A DNA stretch of 64,000 bases from Acanthosepion esculentum. Lineage: Eukaryota; Mollusca; Cephalopoda; Sepiida; Sepiidae. Numbering within the stretch: position 1 is the first letter of the stretch; each line of letters opens with the position of its first letter. The notes under the pieces are model-generated. The model was given only the letters and a program-made list of their open reading frames with translations. It made no database searches and was not told where the DNA came from. A program made the position numbers and the translations under genes. Below are positions 12,252-26,044 of this stretch, in pieces. The stretch is from assembly GCA_964036315.1 (NCBI GenBank), contig OZ038480.1:10889203-10953202 (forward strand), given 5' to 3'.

Positions 12252-15200
12252 AATTTTTTTTTTTTTTTTTTTTTGTCTTTTTCTTAACCCTCGTTCTGGT
12301 TGGACCCCCTAACATATATTATTTTAGAACTAACTATTCTAACCTAACTCGTAATATTACATTTTCGCCGAGTCAGAAATCCGTCTTTGAGTCTATAGAA
12401 TGGACAGTCTCTGAGAATTAAGTTTGTGAGTTGTCACTACTTTCCATGTCCTAGTTGGCCTTTTCTCTGCTTGCTTGGTAAAAATATTATTTCGACATAG
12501 AATTCTCTGACTGTTCTTTCTCCTGTTGATTTGAATATTTTTATTAAAAGGACGCACACCAAGCCCACTGTCGGTGGTGGTTGGGGGTTAGGAATGGATG
12601 TTTGACCCCCCCAGCACTGCGTTCATTGTAACTTGAAGCTTGGCAATAAAGGTAAGCCGTAAACTATCACTAGTGTCCTGCGAAACGGGTAGCCGGCAAC
12701 GAACGTTTTCTCTGTCCGAGTGAGTATCAATTCACTCTACCCAAAATTCTCTCTTTCTTGTATATATATATATAATTTTTTGTTTTGTTTGTTTTTTCTT
12801 AACCCACGTTCTATTCACAGAGCTTGCTAACCATATTTTTTTTTTTTTTAATATAGGTCAATGGGACTTAAACTAAGTTAAAACTTACTATTGTGAATGT
12901 GTACAATACAAACAATGTCATTCCTATCCTCCAGTACTCTCAACTAGTGTCAGCCCTGCGACTATCCCAACTACATCCCCCTCTATTGTTCTTGTTCTTG
13001 TCGTTGTATATGTTATATGTAATAGGAGTAGGTAGGCTTTCCCACCTTCCGGTCTACACTCCAACCCCCTCTATTGGACACGCTTAGAGGCTCAAACCTT
13101 GTTTGGTGTTTAGGAAGGCGTTCCCGGATCTCTCTCTCTCTCTGGCCTGTGTACCAGTGCTGCTGTGTTTCTCCCGTGATGTGTGCAGTCTGTGGCATTG
13201 CCTGTTCATTCTGAGGGTACACGGTTGACAGTTCCCTGGTTGCCGTTTCCGACTGGTAGTTAGGAGCCCTAACTCTTGCGTAGCGTCTTGAGCGGCCGCT
13301 CTGATCAACAGTTGTATAATATCGGGGTGTCTGTAGTGCCATGTTGCGCATGGATAGGTGTCCCTGCAGTCATCTCCGGTGGGCAACCCTGAGGCCACAT
13401 TATGATTCAGGCTGTGCCAAACTCTCTCTGCCCACGTCATGGGTGATAACCGTCAGCTTCCTTTAACTCAGGCCTTCTCTTCTTCTAACACTAATTTCAC
13501 ATGATTCACATGACTTACAAAGACCGTAAATACAAACCTAAACCAGCCCTCCAAAAATCACCTAAACCTTTAAACATTTCATTCTCCAACATCCGTGGCA
13601 TTAGAACCAACTTCTGCAGTGTGGAATCTTTCCTCATTGCAAAGTGCCCGGATATACTGGATCTGTGTGAGACCAATCTTGACTCCTCTATCCCTTCCTC
13701 TGATCTCTCGATCCCTGGATACCTTCCTCTCCTCAGAAAAGACTCTCTAATCCACATGCATGGCCTTGGTGTCTATGTCAAGGACCATCTCCCTCTGGCT
13801 AGAGAGTGCTCTCTCGAATCACCGGACCATTCGTACTTGTGCTTCCGGCTATCTCTTCTCAATGCTGTACGCTATCTTTTCTTCCTCTATCGCTCTCCAT
13901 CCTCTCAGGACTGTGGAATACTTGATGTCATTTCTGACAGCATAGACAAGGCCCTCTCTCTCCATCCGTTCGCTTACATATTTGTGTTTGGCGATTTTAA
14001 CGCCCATCATAACAAGTGGCTTAAGAATGCTACTACCGACCTCGCAGGCATTCATACTCTCAACTTTTCAGTCTCTCAATCTCTCACACAGATAATTGAT
14101 TTCCCCACGCGTTTTGCTTACAAACGGGACTGTAAGGCCTCTCTCCGCGACTTGTGTTTTACCTCCATCCCTGAGTCTTGTAGTGCCACGCAGCTCTGTC
14201 CTATCGGTAACTCCGATCATGCTGTAGTGTCTGTTAGTATCTCCTTCAACTCCACCCCCTGCAAGGAGGTCCTGAACAATAGCAAACCCTCCATTCCTCC
14301 CCTGTTCAATCAGCATGAGGTCCTGACCATCTCTGCCGACAAGGCTGAATGCTTTGCTCGGAAGTTTTCTTCCAATTCAACGTTTGACTCTTCCGGGGTA
14401 CCCATGCCTGATTTCCCTCCCACAACTGAGGCCCTTTTGAGTGGATTGCACATATCCCCGTCATCGGTATTGGGCATTATCTCTAACTTAGATCACCACA
14501 AGGCTACTGGTGGTGATGGGATACCAGCCATTGTCCTGAAGAAATGCGCGCCTGAACTGGCGCCTGCCCTCTTTAAATTATACAATTACTGCCTCAAGGA
14601 GTCTTGTTTTCCTGACTGCTGGAAGTCCTCATCCATTGTTCCTGTCTTTAAGAACTCTGGTGACCCCTCCGACCCTTCTAATTACCGTCCTATCAGTCTC
14701 CTACCCCTCTTCGGCAAAGTCTTCGAAACCCTTATCAACACCGGAGTGATTAATCACCTGATATCCCATGATCTGCTCTCAGACAAGCAGTATGGTTTCC
14801 CCTTTGCCCGATCTATAGCCAATGTGCTTACGGCTATCACTGAATTTGTCTACCAAGCTATTCATAATAACAGTGAAGCTCGTGCCGTGGCCCTAGACAT
14901 CTGCAAAGCGTTTGATAGAGTTTGGCATGCCGGCCTTCTTCGCAAGCTTCAGGGTTATGGTATTACAGGTCGATTGTTTGACCTAATACAATCATTCCTG
15001 TCAAACCGTGAATTGAAGGTCATTCTCAATGGATTCATCTCCTATCCCACTAACGCAGGTGTTCCTCAAGGCTCCATCCTAGGCCCTACTCTGTTCCTCA
15101 TATTCATAAACGACCTTCCTGACGCCATAGATTCCCAAGTCGGCATCTATGCGGATGACACCACAATTTACTCCTGCCTCAAACACAAATCCAGTGATGC

Positions 15201-18200
15201 TGACAAAGTTAACTTGGCAGTTCGACTCAAAAAGGACCTACAATCAGTTGTGAACTGGGGCAAGAAATGGTTGGTTAACTTTAACGCCTCTAAAACAAAA
15301 CTGCTCTCTATTAACCACCACAGGGATCCATCCCTGCATCCCATTAGAATGTCTGAAGACCAACTTCTCGAGAGCTCCTCTCTGCGGCTGCTCGGTCTCA
15401 CGCTGTCCGCTGATCTGAGATGGAACAAATACATCAAGTCAATTGCTTCATCCACCGCAAGGAAAGTTGGCTCCCTGTGCCGAGCCAGGAAATTTTTCTC
15501 CCCGGAATCGATCCTCCAAATCTATAAATCAACCATTCGCCCTTGCATGGAGTATTGCTGCCATATATGGTCTGGAGCCCCTGCTGTTTGCCTCAGGGTT
15601 CTTGATAAGATCCAGAAACAGATATGCAATGTAATTGGCCCTGATCTGTCATCTCGTCTGCAGTTGCTCTCTCACAGACGCGCTGTTGCCTCGCTCTGTC
15701 TTTTTTACAAATACTTTTACGGTAATTGCTCCGATGAGCTGTTTTCGCTGGTTCCCAGGCCTCATGAATTTAAACGTCCTACGAGGCTGGCATCCTGTTC
15801 CCACCCCTTCACCGTTGAAACTGTTAGATGTAGACGTCTCTTCTACTCCAATAGCTTCATGTCGCGCACATCTTGCCTGTGGAACTCCCTTCCTTATTCC
15901 TGTTTCCCTGACAAATACAATCTCCAACTATTTAAGTGTAACGTCAATCGACATCTCCAGTTGCCTTGATCTATCCACTTCCCTTCTCCACATCCTTTCA
16001 CCTTTCATTCCTATCTGCTCTCGCTCCAAATCTTCTGTAACCACCTTGCCTTGATCGATCCACTATCCTTCACCACATCCTCTCCTTTACCACTCCTATC
16101 TGCTCTTCCTCCAAACCTTCTGTAACCCCTTGCATGCTAGTGGCTTCCAGCCTTGCTGGGGGTAATAAGCTTTAAAAAAAAAAGGAATAATAAAGCATCA
16201 TTCAACATAGAAGAACTTTTAAAAATGGCTCACTTTCTCCCTGAATTCTTTCAACATAGAAGAAGAACTTTTAAAAATAGCTCACTTTCTCCCTGAATTC
16301 TTTCAACATAGAAGAACTTTTAAAAATGGCTCACTTTCTCCCTGTATTCTTTCAACATAGAAGAACTTTTAAAAATAGCTCACTTTCTCCCTGTATTCTT
16401 TCAACATAGAAGAACTTTTAAAAATAGCTCACTTTCTCCCTGTATTCTTTCAACATAGAAGAAGAACTTTTAAAAATAGCTCACTTTCTCCCTGAATTCT
16501 TTCAACATAGAAGAACTTTTAAAAATAGCTCACTTTCTCCCTGTATTCTTTCAACATAGAAGAACTTTTTAAAATAGCTCACTTTCTCCCTGAATTCTTT
16601 CAACATAGAAGAACTTTTAAAAATAGCTCACTTTCTCCCTGTATTCTTTCAACATAGAAGAAGAACTTTTAAAAATAGCTCACTTTCTCCCTGTATTCTT
16701 TCAACATAGAAGAAGAACTTTTTAAAATAGCTCACTTTCTCCCTGAATTCTTTCAACATAGAAGAACTTTTAAAAATAGCTCACTTTCTCCCTGTATTCT
16801 TTCAACATAGAAGAACTTTTAAAAATAGCTCACTTTCTCCCTGAATTCTTTCAACATAGAACTTTTAAAAATAGCTCACTTTCTCCCTGAATTCTTTCAA
16901 CATAGAAGAACTTTTAAAAATAGCTCACTTTCTCCCTGAATTCTTTCAACATAGAAGAAGAACTTTTAAAAATAGCTCACTTTCTCCCTGAATTCTTTCA
17001 ACATAGAAGAACTTTTAAAAATGGCTCACTTTCTCCCTGTATTCTTTCAACATAGAAGAACTTTTAAAAATAGCTCACTTTCTCCCTGAATTCTTTCAAC
17101 ATAGAAGAACTTTTAAAAATAGCTCACTTTCTCCCTGAATTCTTTCAACATAGAAGAACTTTTAAAAATAGCTCACTTTCTCCCTGAATTCTTTCAACAT
17201 AGAAGAAGAACTTTTAAAAATAGCTCACTTTCTCCCTGAATTCTTTCAACATAGAAGAAGAACTTTTAAAAATAGCTCACTTTCTCCCTGAATTCTTTCA
17301 ACATAGAAGAAGAACTTTTAAAAATAGCTCACTTTCTCCCTGAATTCTTTCAACATAGAAGAAGAACTTTTAAAAATAGCTCACTTTCTCCCTGAATTCT
17401 TTCAACATAGAAGAACTTTTAAAAATGGCTCACTTTCTCCCTGTATTCTTTCAACATAGAAGAACTTTTAAAAATAGCTCACTTTCTCCCTGAATTCTTT
17501 CAACATAGAAGAACTTTTAAAAATAGCTCACTTTCTCCCTGAATTCTTTCAACATAGAAGAACTTTTAAAAATAGCTCACTTTCTCCCTGAATTCTTTCA
17601 ACATAGAAGAACTTTTAAAAATAGCTCACTTTCTCCCTGAATTCTTTCAACATAGAAGAAGAACTTTTAAAAATAGCTCACTTTCTCCCTGAATTCTTTC
17701 AACATAGAAGAAGAACTTTTAAAAATAGCTCACTTTCTCCCTGAATTCTTTCAACATAGAAGAACTTTTAAAAATGGCTCACTTTCTCCCTGTATTCTTT
17801 CAACATAGAAGAACTTTTAAAAATAGCTCACTTTCTCCCTGAATTCTTTCAACATAGAAGAACTTTTAAAAATAGCTCACTTTCTCCCTGAATTCTTTCA
17901 ACATAGAAGAACTTTTAAAAATAGCTCACTTTCTCCCTGAATTCTTTCAACATAGAAGAAGAACTTTTAAAAATAGCTCACTTTCTCCCTGAATTCTTTC
18001 AACATAGAAGAACTTTTTAAAATAGCTCACTTTCTCCCTGTATTTTCCCTGCAATAAATTTTATGGTTTCTAATTATCTTTAATTTATTCTTTCTTTTCT
18101 TTGTTCCTCAACATTTAATTAGTTTCCCTGAGCTTTTTTCATAATTTAATCTTAATTCCTGCCTCAAATCATCATTAGGCATTTTCGTGCAGTAAAACGT

Positions 18201-18788
18201 TAGGCCAAGGTGGAGCATCCTGTTATATCTGTTACTTTCTTAGTCACTTTTAGAAGCTGGACTAAATTGGGTTACTAATGAGAAAAGAACCAATTCAAAA
18301 TGTACTAGAATCAGACCTTTAATTGTAATCCAGTTTGCAAGCCAGTAGCCAGGAAATATTTTTAAGTGAGCATCTAATTCTTGCTAGAAATTCTCTACTG
18401 TTAAAGAAAGAATGTGACTATTTCAGAGAATTGTATGTACAATATTTATCCCAAACTATTTTGTGCATATCCGTGCGGATGTAAATCTTACAAATAGGTG
18501 GAGAAAAACATTTCTTCAAGAGAAAATCAAATCAAATTAATATTTGGTTTTAATATTTGATCAATGTGGCTAATAGAAGAATTTTAAAGTCTGGAAACAT
18601 ACCTCCCTGCTTCTTCACTGGTTTTAGTCTGCTGTAAAGAAGTTCCTTCCTCAGAATCTGTAAAAGCAAAAAAATGTTCTCATTAAAATTTTATCAATTT
18701 TGTTTGATGTAATTGCCATTAGAAAGCAAAAATTAGTATAAAAACCTTTTCAAAATTTTTTCCATCATATCAATAGTATTTTCTTGTT

Positions 18789-18840
<52 letters not shown>

Positions 18841-21800
18841 AATAAAAACAGATTGCTTTAAGGTTCCATATAATAAATTATTTCACCACAGCCCTTTTAA
18901 AGGACAGTGGATCATCAGATTTATTTCCAAATGTTGAAAAGAAAAAATGAAAATAAATTTACACATTTATGACGGGCAATAATAAGGAAACTCACGAAGT
19001 GGGGGCAGTGTAGGGGGGTAGAGAGACAGCGTTGAGTTAGATGTAACATTTCTATTGTTTCAAATTTTAATTTTCACTGAAATCTAGACATTGACACTTT
19101 AAATCTGTTAACGGAAGTTATATCTTGATATAGGAAGTGGGATGGACAAAGAAGTATATAAAGAAAAAGAGAGAAAAAAAGAGAAAGAAGTTGTAAAAAA
19201 GTGTCATTAACTTCTATTGGAATAGGCGTTGTTTTTTTTTGTTTTTTTTCCTTACTTTGAGATTTCGTAAATTTTTCAGTTTAAACAGTCTAAGCCATTT
19301 AATTATATGTTAAAGTTTTTAAAAAAAAACCTTATTATGGACATTTTGGGGATTTAATGTGAAAAAGTTGTCTTTCCTTGGTCATGTTAAATTTATATTA
19401 AAAATTATTTCTCTTTGTTCAATGTAAGCATACAATTTCTAAGGCATCATTTTGCTAGGCTTGTTGAACATCTTTTTTTTTAAGTCTGTTTAGATCCTAC
19501 CCAATGATGATTCCCAGCCATTGCATCAATGAGCAAAATAATAGAAGAGTCTATCGTAATCAAATAGTGTGGGCCTTGATACAAAACTTTCTCATCATTC
19601 ACTCCAAGGCTGAGACATGTGTGAATGAATGCATCAGTTTGGATGCTGATACATAAACTAGGCAAATTTGCAGTTGAACTTGTTCTAATAAGAGAGCAAT
19701 TAAAGACTAAAGTCTTTAAAATGGAAAATGGCAGTCCAGACAATACAGCTAGATGCTACTTTTGTAATAATGGCCATATTTAATCTATGACATTTGATTA
19801 TGATCAGCACTATTTAAACTGACTGGGCGACACTTGCAGACCAAAAAATTATTTTTTTTTGGGAAGTGGGGGTGAAAGGGGGATAGTTTTTGTAGATTAT
19901 CATTCGTTAGTCCTTCTCTAAGCCTTGACATTTGTCAGAATTCTAAGATATAGATTATTTATCATTTTAGAATTGGTGTCGTTTTTATAATATAAATACA
20001 GTGTCAAATCAATCCGTGCCTTTTTAAAGAGTTATCTGTACTTTGTTTTTACTTACAAATGTCAAGTTTGAAAGTGTGTTTATGTCATTGATAACTGCGT
20101 AACAATGATGCAGTAATTGTACACAATTATCAATGATGTACGCACAGTTTCCAAATTTGACATTTGTAAATAAAAACAAAGTACAGATAACTCTTTAAGT
20201 AATCAGAGATCAATTTGGCACTGTATATCAGGAATGACCAAACCACGGCTCTCTGACCTTTAATATACGTCACATAGAAATATGTTGGATGAACTCCTTT
20301 TTTTTCTTTTATTTTCATCACAGTTAATATGAAACGAAAATAAAAAAAGAATTTCAAGCTTTATAGTTATTTACTGGGTATGAATTTAGACTCCATTAAA
20401 TTAAAATGTAAATTTCATGTTCATGGTTAGTAAACAGTTTAAAAAACTGCATACACAAATAAATATTATTGAATACATGTATTTATTAATATTCATATAA
20501 AAATAACATAATGTGTATATAACAAAAACGTATGTGTAAATTTTGTTCATATCTTGCAGCTCTGAAACATGTGAACTTTATTGTATGTGGCTCTTACATT
20601 AAGCAAGTTTGGTCACTTCTGATATAGGCAATGATTACAGCATTTTGTAGATTTTATGCCAGGGGTGGGCAAACTTTTCAGTGCAAGGGCCACATTAAAA
20701 AAATTGACAATTTTATTGGGTTGCATAGTATATAAACCCTTTTGATCAGCACTCTCCCACGTATATGCATACATGCGGGAAGAAAATAAAATGCTCACAA
20801 TATTATTTAGTGTTGCTTGGTAACTTTCTCTTTCAAATGTACTAATATTTAGTGGGCTGCATGAATTCTTTTGGTGAGCTGCTGTTTGCCCACCCCAGCT
20901 CTATGCCATGTTGCATAGACACTGTTATTCAGATGAAGGAATGAGCTAAAGGTTATTAGGTAGCTGGGTTTCATTTTATGTTATAACAGTTATATATGGA
21001 AACATAGACACAGATATGTAAATGCATGAAAAATAATGATACAATTTACTTCTTAAATCACACAATTTTCTCTTCTTCACCAATACCCCAATGATGATTC
21101 ATGTGAGATGAAAAATTGGGACAACACAACATGAATTTTGACCAGTTTATCCACATACAGCAAACATATTTGCGAAAGGATATTTGTATATTAGATAAAA
21201 GATCATTGCGATTGCTGAAACCCATACAAATTAACAGTTTAAAAAACTGCATATATGAATAAATATTATTACCTACATGCATTTCTTAATATAATATAAA
21301 AATTTTATAACAAAATGTGTATGTAACAAAGACACATGTGTAAATTTTGTTCATGTCTTGCAGCTCTCAAACATATGAACTTTATCATATATGGCTCTTA
21401 CATTAAGCAAGTTTGACTTGTGACGGGGGCAATATCACCCCCCAAATAATAATGATAATAAAGGAGAATATGCTGGAAAACAGGAAAAAAAGGCGTTTTC
21501 AAAAGAACCAAGATGTTAAAAATGCTGTAAAGACTTTGAAATGTAAATGTTACAGAAAGTTAATTCAGAACATGAAATACAATCTTTTTGTAAGTGTACA
21601 AAGAATATCAGATTACTAATGGAAAATTACCGGAATAATGATAATTGGAACTTTTAGAAAAAAAAATGGATTTTGACATTGTAAGAATCGAAGTTAAAAT
21701 AAAGGATGTTTTGATTTAGAATTTATTTTTGAAACAAGACTCTGTAGTTTACAAAATGTGGCAGAGTGGTTGATAGCAAGGTGACAAACAATAGAGCTTG

Positions 21801-24800
21801 CTGAGGACCTTGGAAACCAATCGATGAAAAGTAAATTGGTTACTCTCAGAGGAGCAAAATTGTACTTTGAAAGTATGTCTGTATGCTCGCACTAGAAAAA
21901 CAGATACTTCACCAGTTCTCTATATAAAGAGGCGAGTCAACTGGAAGATAGAGAGAGTTTCGGGTTTGCCTGTCTTCAAATGCAGTCGAACTGAGTGGAG
22001 AGACATCAGATTGAAAAAATGGCATCTGCTCTGTGTAGTTGAACTGAGGGCAAGGAAGCGAAATACCGCCACTAACATCTAAGTACTGCTACTCCTGCTA
22101 CTGCTATTACGACTACTGAGAACAGGAACATCGATGGTTGTAGTAGTTGTGCTAAGAACAGACCAAAAAGGGTTAAAACGAAGGCCACATCTCTCCTTAC
22201 CAAGATTATTGTTCACATACAAGAAACATTCAACCTTGTGCAACAAGAATTATTGTTTTTTGTGTGTTTGCTTTTAAATATAAAAAAAACTTTTGTCTTT
22301 TCAAAATCAAATCGACTTGTTTATTTATTTTGCTGTTAACCCAATTCTCACCTGACGAACTCGCAGGTAGACCAACGGGGAGCTTCTAGATTTCTACAAT
22401 CTGATGACCACTCTCCAGGATCAAAACAATCGCAACGTGGCTGGAGGGTGGCTTCGAATTGACATTGGGAGATGGAGACTTGTATCTAACCTGTAATACT
22501 GGACCATACCAGACCAATGGCTGGTCTTGTGGAGTGCATGGGTCCAGTGGGGTGAGGATACGGTGTTACAGACTACCCCTGCTGTATATTATGAAAACTC
22601 CCCAATTAAAAAAAACATTATCTTTCTATTCTTGTTTGTCCTTAAAATTATTATCAGTTTGATAGTCAAAATAGTAAAAGGTCAACTAGATTTTATATTA
22701 CTAATCTTTCAAACTAGTCAAAATTAACAAAGAAAAAGTTATTATGTATCAAATGGAGCAAAAAAAAAAAATTACCTTTCCTCAATCTCTTCTGGGGTGG
22801 TGACTTATCAATACCGGTTTCTTCAGAAATTTCATCAGAATGGCTAGCTTTTCTCTTTTGGGGTGAAGACCATTTTTGACTTGCTGGTGGAGTCTTCAAA
22901 TCAATTTCAGAAATCTCAGCACTTTCTACAGTCAACGTAATGCTCTGATCAGCCTCTTGTACCAAACTGTCCACTGACCTCTGACCTTCTTTTCCTTTAA
23001 CACTTTCTTGTCCTGCTATTGTTGTAGAAGGACCAGAATCTGATATATTCAAATTTTCTGCTGAAGAGAAAAGAGAGTCAGAGTTCTGAACAACTGTAGC
23101 TCTTGATTTTGCAGGGTCACCTGATGATACCTCCAAGGCAGGAACTGTCTCAGTAACATATGATCTACAACCCTCACAATTCTGATTTACAGCATGGAGT
23201 TCTTCAGTAGAACAATAAACCTACAAGCAAAACAAAATTAAAATTGAAAAGCAAACAAAATTATTTAATTATTTTAAAGATTAATGAAATTAAATTATCA
23301 GATCCATAAAAATTTTACTGGCGATCTTTCCCATTTACAGACAGGACACAAAGAAAATCATATCCACACATACAAGAGTCTCAGTCCGACCCATTTCCCA
23401 AAATCAGTATTTTGATGACCAGACATCAGACTACTAATTTGGAGAAGTGAGTTGGGCTGAATAATTTTCTGTACACCCCAATAAAAATGTGTGTGTGTGT
23501 GTATTTGTTTGAAGAAAATCAGCACACAGTCTATGACTACTCTTCACTCATAATAATTTCAAGGAGCCTTTTTGTTCTAGAAAAACATTATGGTCAGACA
23601 AAAACTGAAAAACAATGTCAGATAATGCTCAAAAAATCACCCAAACAGTTATAATTATGATTGAAGAATGATTTGGGGTTGTTTTTCTTGTAGAGCTTCA
23701 GATACTCTATATATATCACAGGAGGAACAATGGATAGTGCTATGTATTGTGAAATATTGAAGAAGAACTTGGTCCAAACAACTTAAACTACTTAAGGGTT
23801 GGATGTTTCAATATGATAATGATCTGAAACATAGTGTAGTGAGAACAAGAGAATGGTTAAAGCCAAAAAATAACAGTTTTAGAATGGCTAAGTCAGTCAC
23901 TTGACTTAAATCCTATAGAAAGTCTATAGAAGGAGTTTAAAAATATAGTTCATTAGTGGAATGACCAAAACTTAAACAATCTTAAAGTGATTTGTTGATA
24001 GTATTGAAATAAAGTTGGAGTTAATTATTATGAGAAAATTATTCTAAATATCTGACATTTGTCATAGCAAATAAAGGCTGTAAGGTTCAATACTGAGTTC
24101 AGTTTATTGATGTGTCAAAAACTTTGGCTTTGTATATCAATTTGTAGATAGACAAAAAAATTCCTTTTTTTCTGCTTATATATAGAATATCCTAAGTCTT
24201 CAATTTAACTTTTAGGTTTGTAGCTATATTAGATATTATTTTTTTCTTAAAAAATCTTTAAAATGTTCATGTATCTAATACTTTCACATGTGACTGTAAA
24301 CTTCAACCCAAACTGAAATAACTTAAGTTAAATAAAATGAATATGATCATTTAAAAAATAAATGCATTGGGTTAGAACAAAAGTTTGTCGTGCTTTTTTA
24401 AGTGAAATTCAAAGACAATATTTGTACACAGATTTATTCAATCATGCAAGAACCATTTTGTTTGCCATCTTTGAGGCAGCTTCATGAATGCTTCCTTCCA
24501 AAACTTGGCATCTTTCTGGGTGAGGAAAAGGTCTAAATGATTTTTACAGGCTTCCAGAGATTTGAAGTTCTTCTCATTAAAAGAATTTTGTAGTAACCAA
24601 AATAAATGGTAATCCAAATGTACATGGTCAGGTGAGTATGGTGGGTATAGTTGAACGTCCTAGCCAAGATGTACCAATTTCTGCTGGATCTGTAAAGAGA
24701 AATGAGGACTAGTATTGTCTTGATGGAAGACAACACCCTTCTGATTGGCTAATTCCAGGAACTTTTAATCATTTTCTGCTTTTAATTACTCCAATTGGAA

Positions 24801-25627
24801 ACAGTATTTGTTCAAATTTTGTGCCGGATTTTGTGGAAGGAGATCATAATGCATAATATCCTCCTAATGATCTTTTTCCCATGTTCTTTTTCACTCCATA
24901 TTGTTGTAAACAAACCATTTTTCATCTCCCGTCATTGTTCTTTCTAAAAATGAGTTGTTTTTGTTGCATTTTTGCAGAGAATTGAAGCTAGAAATGCGGT
25001 ACGTTCATTTTGTGTTTAAATTGTGAATCAAAAACAATTACAGAAATTCAAGAAGGGTTTTCAAATGCTTTGCAACGCTAATTTGAAATATGCGGTGTAT
25101 CTTTGCAATGTTCTGTGTCATGTTTTTCAATTTAGTCATCAGCATCATCAACAACTGCAGGACTGCTGCAATGTTCTCCATCTTCTAAATCAAAATTTCC
25201 ACTCTCAGACATAGTGAACCATTTGCTAACAGTCCTCTCGGCTATGGCACTATAAACAGTGCTCGTCTTTTTTTCCTGTTGGCACAATTTTTTCCTTTAT
25301 GGAAATAAAAGAGCAGTGAATAACAAAAATCCATCACATTTTTAACATTTAAGAACATTTAAAATCCACAAAAATATCTTTCTATATTTGTTTTGTTTGG
25401 TCATAATTTTTGTACCTAATGAATGGGAAAGTCACGAAACTGAGTCGTACTAGAAATGTAGGTATATTTGTAATTATTAATATATACTTTATAGCCCTGT
25501 TTAACTACATTGAGCACTGTTTTTTCTACACCACTGATTAAATAGTTATGTACGTATTCACTCACATATATGGTTGGTCATATCTCATTATTTAGATCAT
25601 TTCTAAATCTCTCTCTGTCTGTCTCTG

Positions 25628-25699
<72 letters not shown>

Positions 25700-25985
25700 T
25701 AATAAATATATACTATTTACATTATTTGGACTATTGTCCTCATCTTTGTTGCTATATTTATCACAACGTTTCGGCTGTTGTACACTCCAGCCTTCATCAG
25801 GTGGTTGGAATGTCCTTTATTTCGCTTGCTGGTGTAGACTAGTTCCACGTGCTATGTCTAATGGATGTCAGTTATCAGTTATCGCCTGTTAATTCACCTC
25901 TCCAAGTTCTCCACTGCCTTAACCAGGTATTGAACTCAAACTCCTTGAGGACACATGACACAGTGGATATTTTTTTTTATTTATT

Positions 25986-26044
<59 letters not shown>

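Noticed and set aside
16200..18044. CRISPR-like look of regularly spaced repeats (also at 1979-2434 and 63225-64000)
   Set aside because: No unique spacers; these are head-to-tail satellites in an animal genome.
19480..19743. 87-codon minus-strand open frame
   Set aside because: No motif and no splice context, although it lies in the host intron; chance frame is more likely.
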